Of a stretch of DNA of 36,943 bases, positions 31,101 through 36,943 are shown piece after piece. The notes beneath the pieces were generated by a model. It was not told where the DNA came from, made no database searches, and worked only from the letters and a program-made list of their open reading frames with translations. Every line of letters begins with the position of its first letter. The first letter of the stretch is position 1. The stretch spans positions 1 to 36,943 of the IMG/VR virus record IMGVR_UViG_3300034106_002197; one strand, 5' to 3'. The DNA is from a virus. The translations under genes and the position numbers were made by a program.

Positions 31101-32899
31101 CAAATTATACTGTTTCTAATTCAGTATATTTAATGGCAGAATTTGACGTTCTTACTACGACACAAGATGGATTAAAGACTGTATCTTCATATCCTATTAA
31201 TGATACTGCTATTCTAAATAATAATACTTCTGCTATCAATACATTAGAAATTCCGGAAATGTATCATGATAATGATAAGTATTATGACATACGAGACGTG
31301 TTTGACTTTAGACCGTATTCATCAAATACTGCGACGATTACAACTGATGCATCGTTAGCTTCTACGAATCCAATAGAGCCTACTCAACTTAATAGATTCA
31401 ATACTGTTAATGATAAAAAATTCCCAGCTCCAGGTTCATCGTTTACCGCTACACTTGATAAGTATATAGGGAGAATAGATGCTGTAATGATGTATGCAAA
31501 TGCAACCCCGGCGGTTATAAAGGGCAAAGACGCCGAAAATCCAAAACCACCGGGCTTGACACGAGAAGGCATGTTAATTAATTATTTAGTTGTTCCTCCA
31601 TATCCTTCTATTCCACAGCAAATAAATTCACAATTAAGAACTATTCTTGATAGAAAAATTGCTAGCATTAAATACACTAAGAAACGAGAAATTGATCACA
31701 TTGTTTCTGAACCCATAGGTCCAGATGGCCTGAAGTTTAATCAGCCAAAACGATATACCATGGCTGAAATTGGTCAATTAGAAAGAAGAATTGCAGATCT
31801 TGAATACTATACATCTTTAAGTTTTTCAGAAAATGCTTTAGCTAATGAAACTATAAAGAGTTCAGTAAATCCAACTTCTGATAGATTTAAATTTGGATTC
31901 TTTGTTGATGATTTTACTACATTAGATTTTGTTGAGTTGCAAAATCCAAATCAGAGTGCTACTATACAGCAAAACATGCTTCAACCAAAAACTCAGCAGA
32001 TTAAAATTAATTATAAATTTAATCGAGAGAATGCACAGACGTATAATACGATCAAAGGTGAAAAGGGAGCTACACATGTTGATCTATTAAATAAAACTAA
32101 AACTTTAGTAAGTCAAGACAAAGCTACAGAACCTACTACCGTTAGTGTAGCTGTAACACAGACTATTACTTCTACAACTGGTACAGAGGTTGCGACTACT
32201 CGAACAATAATTAGAGAAATCACTACAACTGAATATCAATTATTGACTGGCACACAGCAAGTAGTAGATCAGGCGAATCCAGTTAAAATAACAAAAATTG
32301 CAGATGGTACAATGCAACCAGCAAATCAAGAAGTTTATGCCAGCGGACCTAATGTACGCTTAGCTACGTTTACATGTGGTAAACTTCCTGGTAAAATTTA
32401 TGCAAGAGGCAGTAATCAAAAGAGCGCAAGATATGCGGTTCTCCAGAGAAAAAAGACAGATGGAACATTTCAAATTGTTAAAACCGCTTCATTCATAACT
32501 GGAAATCAAACATGGCAAATTGAATACGAGCATGTATTAAATAATGCTTATACTAATGATTATAGGATTACTGGTAGTAATACTGGTGGTGATAGCGATG
32601 GGGCAAGATTAAATATAAATCTAACGAGTGGTTATTATCCTCGAACTTCTGAATCACCTAACTATATTAATCAAACTACTTTTTCTGTTGATAGAGATAC
32701 AAATTCAACAAATACTACGGAAGTTATTCCAGGTTCGACAATAGTAGAAGATACTCAGACTATAACCAAATCGTTGTTCAATTCTAAGATGACAGCCTCG
32801 ATGGAAATAGATAAACTGTTTGCACCTCCTGCTACATTAAATAGCCCATTCATAGATCTGGCTGCAGCTATCAGATCTGATATAGATAGCAATAAGTGA
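28172..32899 (+). CDS. DUF4815-family giant tail/baseplate virion protein
   Basis: 1575 residues. The N terminus is a clear DUF4815 domain: YYKVLFRPGVAVQVRELNQL followed by LLQKQIETFGDNVFKRGAVV. The middle contains Asn/Thr/Ser-rich beta modules (FSVGEVITQDVSGALAEI, VNKGKGYYVEPYVTV) and a short tandem stretch of TNVTNVANNTFVTNV (about 455-490). A further conserved part has EIPEMYHDNDKYYDIRDVFD and a helix MAEIGQLERRIADLEYYTSL. The C-terminal part is helical and ends in DLAAAIRSDID. Family members occur in the baseplate/fibre region of marine T4-like phages, where T4 has genes 9-12; the exact role, wedge arm or fibre socket, is not established. It starts 4 bases after gp8. Confidence 0.8.
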   Translation: MPIQTDLNSSPYFDDYTEKSDYYKVLFRPGVAVQVRELNQLQTLLQKQIETFGDNVFKRGAVVHGCNYQFHKPLPYVKIGDLQVDGTPVNVSAFKGYLAKNTSNLVSQIVETSTGFEATAPDLNTLHVKYLNHGSSGKLTAYTPGEVLTIYDPQLSIPSTIINVKSSGFSNTDVPVFLSAIEVQNSTGGQNFVNATGQACTFSVGEVITQDVSGALAEIREVNATAKASTLILKIRPLASQLRIGNTDSWSFLEGYQFTSSSSKISANLTNSIGQDATGTIVTDVNGGIIACVPVNKGKGYYVEPYVTVKYSTPNTSPSANSLIDALSITAENYLAKCTVNASPDAIGSGLGFSVGEGTLYQKGYFTRVEPQFIVVEKYSTLSEKIVCFQTQEEIVQYTTDQTLLDNATGTYNINAPGANRLKLTPKLEAHSPAEAAELEDCVSLVEFRPIPVPLALAERTITNVTVTNVTNVANNTFVTNVDNRVNIANNTFVTQITNPTIEKTISSENDLGNYVIDEFLLSSQSYSANSGLVTGQFLAVIDPGLAHIDNQRVNLPNKTYVDIDSAYQTTTKNVTLSLDYGNYIIINELGGYFKFSVGATISLRDTVKTYLTSYTGAAISAAGSEIGVARIRSIVLDSGVPGTPTAKYRLYLFDIRMNIGKNFRQVLSVFYDGSGTSDGIGDVVFDSTGSNGPYNPAKSSLIFDSGTKPVKAVRNISYTYRTVNDTLSIANSGTISVSVAANPGEFFPYPTTLSSTNKVDILVVPLANAYSATDGSGTVTASSGGNTITGTSTKFDTDFRVGDYIRIANSTAGEIKRIFGIASNTSLSVTGTIANSYTGVPPKVTLAFPQFVPIAFNDRDYRTVSISANTTMVINIGNTIGTSVSAVVTYNVQRTTPSISKTVTRKSYVKINTSTNVANSIGPWCLGVPDIIRLRNVYLGNSSAVTTSDTNVTSNFYIDHNQRKDYYDVGFLYKKSNYTVSNSVYLMAEFDVLTTTQDGLKTVSSYPINDTAILNNNTSAINTLEIPEMYHDNDKYYDIRDVFDFRPYSSNTATITTDASLASTNPIEPTQLNRFNTVNDKKFPAPGSSFTATLDKYIGRIDAVMMYANATPAVIKGKDAENPKPPGLTREGMLINYLVVPPYPSIPQQINSQLRTILDRKIASIKYTKKREIDHIVSEPIGPDGLKFNQPKRYTMAEIGQLERRIADLEYYTSLSFSENALANETIKSSVNPTSDRFKFGFFVDDFTTLDFVELQNPNQSATIQQNMLQPKTQQIKINYKFNRENAQTYNTIKGEKGATHVDLLNKTKTLVSQDKATEPTTVSVAVTQTITSTTGTEVATTRTIIREITTTEYQLLTGTQQVVDQANPVKITKIADGTMQPANQEVYASGPNVRLATFTCGKLPGKIYARGSNQKSARYAVLQRKKTDGTFQIVKTASFITGNQTWQIEYEHVLNNAYTNDYRITGSNTGGDSDGARLNINLTSGYYPRTSESPNYINQTTFSVDRDTNSTNTTEVIPGSTIVEDTQTITKSLFNSKMTASMEIDKLFAPPATLNSPFIDLAAAIRSDIDSNK

Positions 32900-32923
32900 T
32901 AATCACAGTAAAAGGAACGCCTA

Positions 32924-35900
32924 ATGGCCAATAAGTCATATAATCTTCAAAGTTTATCTTCTTATTCAGTGGTGAAGATAGAAGGATTTTCATATACATA
33001 CGAAATCAACGCAAGTGGATTAAAACCTGGCGGAGTTTATGATTATTATGCAAATGATATTAAATGTAGTGAAAGAATAAAGCCAAAGGGTAAAAAATTA
33101 GGTGCAGATCTTATTGCTGATTCATCGGGTATAGCAGCGTTCGAACTAACTCCTGTATTACTTTTTCCGCTAATACCGGGTGGACTTACAAAACATAAAT
33201 TAGTTGGTCCTGATAATGTTCCTACTGCTCAGACATTGTCCACTCAAACACAACCGACTTCATTTACTAATTCATCAGCTTTACAAAAACCCAGTGTTCC
33301 TGCTAATACAGTATCAGTATCAGTAACATCAGATACAACTGCAACTACATCTAGAGATTTAGGCGTAATAAGACAATCTACTACATTAGATAATCTTTCT
33401 GTTACACCACTATCTGAAATTTCTTTGTATTTTGATTATATACAAACTTTTTTCATTGATAAGACACAAGTCGCTGGAGCAGCAACTGTTACATTAGATG
33501 GTGTCAATTTATATTTTAGACAAAAACCTAATGCAACAAATAATCAATCTCAGATACAAAATCCTGGTGTGTACATTTCTATTTGTCAAGTAACTCCAAA
33601 CGCAAGTGGAGTTTTACAACCTAATCTATCTAAAACTTACATTTCATCATTAGTAAGATTGCCGTATGATCAGATTAATCCATCTCTTGATGCTGCAAAT
33701 GTAACAACATTTAAATTTAGAACTCCATTAGAATTGCCAACAAATGCACATTATGGTATAATCATTAATTTTGAAGATCCGCAATTTTCTTTATGGACTG
33801 CTACACAAGGGCAAAAAATATTAAATACACAGACTACATTAGGTACAACATATTCTGATGGAATGTTGTTTAGAGCAAGTAATTATCAAGAAATTTCATC
33901 TGATGCTACTAACGGAGCTCTTTATAAGCCTCTGAGCGATACTGATCTAAAATTTGACGTTTCAGTGAATTACACTGAACAAGTTACAGTCGTAGATCCA
34001 AATCAACCTGATACACAAGTATTAAACTCCGAAACCATCGAATTAGTGAATGAGGATTATGAATTTTTAGAATTATCGAATATAGTTGCTGGTAACGCTT
34101 TATCGTCTATTATTGCTTCGAGTGATACTGATTCCACATTTGGATTTATTCCTGGAGAAATGGTATATCAAGATTTTGGTAATACTGCAGCAAACGTAAC
34201 ATTTTATAAGACTGGAACAGTTCAACCAGTAAATCCATCATCAGTTGCAATTACATATGCACAAACAGGTCTTGGGTTTGATGTTAATACATTAGCACTG
34301 AAAGGTACTGGAACTAAATTTACTTCCGAATTTGAAATAAATGATTCTATAATCATAACTGATGGAACTGCCGGTAACACTGATATTCGTAAAGTTGTTT
34401 CATTAAAAGACGATACGAGCATGTTATTAAACGAACCGGTTTCTTTTGCCAATGCTGCGGCTTATATTAAGAAAACTGCTACTGCTAAACTAGAATCTGT
34501 GTTGTTGAGACCTAACACAGTCATTTTAACAGAATCAAATGCAAGTGATAAAGTCAGATTTATTGATGACGGAATAAGTCTAATTACATTTACTGCTGGT
34601 TCTGGTTATGCAAATAGTGATTATGTGTTAATCTCAGGAGGCACATTAAACGCTACTGCAAATATTGTTACGAATGCAAGTGGTGGTATTACTCGGCTAA
34701 ATATAACGAATACTGGTTATGGCTTTACTACAACTCCTTCTTTTGCCGTAAAGAAGAGCGATGGTAGTGCTTCTGGAGGAACCTCAGCTGCATTTACTGC
34801 CACCATTGGAGCTCAATTAAAGGCAGTAATGTCTAATACAGTTGCGGCTATAGCAAACATTTCAAGTTTAGCTGTACATAAGTTTGTTCCAGATTTTCAT
34901 GTTAATGTAAGTGGAGGAACGATTTCAAACTCATCGGTTTCTTTTGCTGTTTTAGGCACTAGAAATTCTGATGGAAGCGTAACTTCTGGTTCTAACTACA
35001 CGAGAACGAATTATAATTATCTTCCATTACTTGAAAATGGAATGAATGAAAATACAAATTACGATGCAGTGATATTATCAAAATCTTTAGAAGTACTATA
35101 TGCTTCTACATTACCATATAAAAAGAGTTCTGCAATTACATTTAAAATAAGTACAAGTAATCCTTATCAATCTCCAAGTTATAACGGCGAACTAACTTCT
35201 GTTTATGCATTTAGAACAGAAATTAGTTCAGATGCAAATACTGATCAAACTTCAGCTTTAACACAGCATTACACTAAAAAACTTACATTTGCTCAAGGTC
35301 GTTTTGCAGAAGATTTACGCGTTACATCTACCATGTATAAGCCAGTTGGTACAGATGTTAAGATGTTTGCTCGTATTCATAATTCAGCAGATGAAGATGC
35401 ATTTGATGATAAGGCATGGACTGAACTTGAAGTAATCGATTCTACTAAGTTAGTAAGTAGTTCAGCAGATAACAAAGATTATATAGAAGTTACATATGGG
35501 TTTAGAGGATATCCACCAATCGGTAATACTATTACTGGCTACGCATATGCTAATAGTAATGTAGCAAATACTACGATTGTTGGAGTAGGTACCACATCGT
35601 TTAACACGGAATTGGCAAATGGTGATTTAATTGTTCTTTACGATCCACTGTTTGCTAATACAACTTATGCAGTAGCATTAGTAGCAAATACTCCTACGGC
35701 CACTGCATTTGAAATAAATACTCCTATAGCAAATGCTAGCTTACAAGCTGCAACGTTAAAGATTGATAAAGTACGTGCTGGTAACTCTCAATATTATGCC
35801 TTTAATAATATTCAAAATGAAAATGTCGTTAGATACTATAGTACAAGTAAGACGCCGTTTGACAATTATGATACAGTACAAATATTAGTAGTCCCATATG

Positions 35901-35962
35901 CTAATTCAGCATATACAGTTCCAAAATTGTATGATCTAAGAGTAATAGGTGTATCTGCATGA
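32924..35962 (+). CDS. large beta-rich tail/baseplate virion protein (1012 aa)
   Basis: The N-terminal 65 residues (EINASGLKPGGVYDYYAND onward, with SGIAAFEL) look like an Ig/fibronectin-type module common in phage structural proteins. Residues about 170-300 carry LYFDYIQTFFIDKTQVAG, a match to the QTFF(I/V) motif of large T4-like tail proteins, followed by VRLPYDQINPSLDAAN and HYGIIINFEDPQFSLW. A copy of the gp8 repeat type (GSGYANSDYVLISGG to about 34810) is inserted later. The C-terminal part includes KKLTFAQGRFAEDLRVTST. AAAGGAAC is the ribosome site. The stop overlaps the next ATG (ATGA). It is probably peripheral baseplate or fibre connector; no homologue can be named with certainty. 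Confidence 0.65.
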   Translation: MANKSYNLQSLSSYSVVKIEGFSYTYEINASGLKPGGVYDYYANDIKCSERIKPKGKKLGADLIADSSGIAAFELTPVLLFPLIPGGLTKHKLVGPDNVPTAQTLSTQTQPTSFTNSSALQKPSVPANTVSVSVTSDTTATTSRDLGVIRQSTTLDNLSVTPLSEISLYFDYIQTFFIDKTQVAGAATVTLDGVNLYFRQKPNATNNQSQIQNPGVYISICQVTPNASGVLQPNLSKTYISSLVRLPYDQINPSLDAANVTTFKFRTPLELPTNAHYGIIINFEDPQFSLWTATQGQKILNTQTTLGTTYSDGMLFRASNYQEISSDATNGALYKPLSDTDLKFDVSVNYTEQVTVVDPNQPDTQVLNSETIELVNEDYEFLELSNIVAGNALSSIIASSDTDSTFGFIPGEMVYQDFGNTAANVTFYKTGTVQPVNPSSVAITYAQTGLGFDVNTLALKGTGTKFTSEFEINDSIIITDGTAGNTDIRKVVSLKDDTSMLLNEPVSFANAAAYIKKTATAKLESVLLRPNTVILTESNASDKVRFIDDGISLITFTAGSGYANSDYVLISGGTLNATANIVTNASGGITRLNITNTGYGFTTTPSFAVKKSDGSASGGTSAAFTATIGAQLKAVMSNTVAAIANISSLAVHKFVPDFHVNVSGGTISNSSVSFAVLGTRNSDGSVTSGSNYTRTNYNYLPLLENGMNENTNYDAVILSKSLEVLYASTLPYKKSSAITFKISTSNPYQSPSYNGELTSVYAFRTEISSDANTDQTSALTQHYTKKLTFAQGRFAEDLRVTSTMYKPVGTDVKMFARIHNSADEDAFDDKAWTELEVIDSTKLVSSSADNKDYIEVTYGFRGYPPIGNTITGYAYANSNVANTTIVGVGTTSFNTELANGDLIVLYDPLFANTTYAVALVANTPTATAFEINTPIANASLQAATLKIDKVRAGNSQYYAFNNIQNENVVRYYSTSKTPFDNYDTVQILVVPYANSAYTVPKLYDLRVIGVSA

Positions 35963-36174
35963 CGACGTATGCTAAAACATCAATTCCTGGATTAGTTCGC
36001 GATATGAACACCCAATTCATAATAAATACTAATGATACAGAGTATGACAAAATTCTCGAACAAAGAAAACAGCATAGACAATCTCACGCGGTTCAGCAAC
36101 AGATTGACAGTCTGAAGAATGAATTCATAGAGTTAAAAGAAATGCTCAAACAAGTACTAAACGGAAGAGCGTAA
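35959..36174 (+). CDS. small coiled-coil tail protein (71 aa)
   Basis: The first half resembles a short conserved peptide in marine T4-like phages (PGLVRDMNTQFIINTND), and the second half is a coiled coil (QQIDSLKNEFIELKEMLKQVL). It overlaps the upstream gene by ATGA and the downstream fibre gene by TAATG, so it is clearly part of the structural operon. Comparable small proteins sit between baseplate and fibre genes in related phages. A connector or chaperone for the following fibre is plausible but unproven. Confidence 0.7.
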   Translation: MTTYAKTSIPGLVRDMNTQFIINTNDTEYDKILEQRKQHRQSHAVQQQIDSLKNEFIELKEMLKQVLNGRA

Positions 36175-36943
36175 TGGCAAGAACAGTAGCAAACCTTGAT
36201 GTAACTTCAGATACTTTTCAAAACTGGGTAAACAAGACTAATGAGCTCTTGTATTCTCTTTCTACAGAAGTTATCACTGGCAACTCTTCTATATCAAATA
36301 CCGGCACTACTTTAGAACCAAGAAAAGCACAACTTATTGGTCGGTTTGGTGCCAACACGCTTGTTGCCACTGATGAACTTCGTGGCGGTAATGTAGGTGA
36401 TACTGGATACGCTCTTCTTACGATTACTTCAAATACATTATTTGGCGGCAACTCATCTGTTAATGCTTCCTATGTAAATGCTCAGTCAAACGTTTATGTT
36501 AATAATGCTGTTCTTCAAGTCAATAGTCAGACGATTACAATTACTGGCAACACAAACATCAAAAGTAATAATTCTGTAACTGCTATTACTGTTACTGGTA
36601 ATGCTACAGTTTCAAATACGATTATTACTGGTACAGATCTTTTTGTTACAGCAGTCAATACTTCTGTCAACAGTAGATCGATTTTTACTGGCAATACTTA
36701 CATCAAAGCCAACTCTACGGTTACTAACATCACCGTTCAAGGTAATGGCACAACAGCAAATACGATTCTTGCTGGTAACCTTACACAGATTACTTCTAAT
36801 CTAGATATAACCGGTACGCTTCATACGATTGCTGGTAATGTAAACTTTGATAGTGCTGTTCTATTTGTAGACGCTACTAATAATCGAGTAGGTATTAATA
36901 ATAATGCTCCAGATGCTGTTTTTGTCGTTACAGGAACGGCAAA
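36174..36943 (+). CDS. tail fibre-like virion protein, cut by the window end
   Basis: Open from ATG 36174 to the last base, 256 codons. The N terminus MARTVANLDVTSDTFQNW and following KTNELLYSLSTEVIT form a short helical anchor common to phage fibre-like proteins. The rest is a Thr/Asn/Gly/Val repeat with ITGN and TNITVQGN-type strands, ending in LFVDATNNRVGINNNAP. The last is the well-known V(D)xxxxRVGIxxxxP motif of trimeric fibre and knob proteins. It probably forms an extended trimeric beta structure for host recognition. The C-terminal binding tip lies outside the window. The start overlaps the preceding stop (TAATG). Confidence 0.8.
   Translation, partial: MARTVANLDVTSDTFQNWVNKTNELLYSLSTEVITGNSSISNTGTTLEPRKAQLIGRFGANTLVATDELRGGNVGDTGYALLTITSNTLFGGNSSVNASYVNAQSNVYVNNAVLQVNSQTITITGNTNIKSNNSVTAITVTGNATVSNTIITGTDLFVTAVNTSVNSRSIFTGNTYIKANSTVTNITVQGNGTTANTILAGNLTQITSNLDITGTLHTIAGNVNFDSAVLFVDATNNRVGINNNAPDAVFVVTGTA

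Overview
This AT-rich window is a contiguous piece of a T4-like myophage genome (contractile tail, class Caudoviricetes). The T4 replication/late-transcription cluster rnh–33–59–32 is recognisable, followed by nearly the whole T4 baseplate gene set: 4, 26, a 51-like frame, 54, 48, 53, 27, 5, 5.4/PAAR, 25, 6, 7 and 8. The PhoH-like ATPase, the DUF4815 virion protein, the DUF6433 protein, a SleB-type lysin and the large repeat-expanded baseplate genes point to a marine T4-like phage rather than an enterobacterial one. That placement is inference from gene content. The host cannot be read from the sequence.

Layout. (1) 1–3386, plus strand: 5'-truncated RNase H, a DUF6433 protein, a 56-aa basic protein, an FmdB-like protein without cysteines, PhoH, a PD-(D/E)XK nuclease of RecB type and a zinc metallopeptidase, mostly with overlapping starts and stops. 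(2) 3387–6154, plus strand: a small helix-turn-helix-like gene with unusually high GC, a consensus late promoter, tRNA-Thr(UGU), the SleB lysin, gp33 (late co-activator), gp59 (helicase loader), a second late promoter and gp32 (ssDNA-binding protein). (3) 6151–13207, minus strand, read right to left: gp4, a gp2-like protein, gp54, gp26 with a probable -1 frameshift into a gp51-like chaperone frame, an EF-hand membrane protein and two tape-measure-like virion proteins, the second carrying a GH73-like muramidase domain. (4) 13233–36943, plus strand: 48, 53, 27, 5, PAAR tip, 25, 6, 7, 8, a DUF4815 protein, a 1012-aa tail protein, a small coiled-coil protein and the start of a tail-fibre gene cut by the window end.

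How it works together. Block 2 holds the late-transcription co-activator gp33, and consensus late promoters (TATAAATA) lie ahead of the tRNA/lysin/gp33 unit, ahead of gp32 and at the head of the minus-strand baseplate operon. Blocks 3 and 4 make the baseplate hub (26, 27, 5, PAAR, tape-measure-like proteins), the tube initiator and cap (54, 48), the wedge (53, 25, 6, 7, 8) and peripheral fibres. Many junctions are ATGA or TAATG overlaps, suggesting translational coupling.

Most notable. The best candidate for something new is the gp26 stop region: a perfect T-TTT-TTT slippery heptamer, a 7-nt spacer and an 8-bp stem lead into a 61-codon frame with no convincing start of its own, which ends exactly at the next gene's ATG. 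Other points of interest are a virion lysin placed in a tape-measure-like protein while gp5 has no lysozyme domain, a canonical EF-hand on a two-helix membrane protein, alternative RNA hairpins ahead of the lysin, and a family of beta-rich modules shared by five baseplate or tail genes, which has expanded gp8 to 1539 residues.
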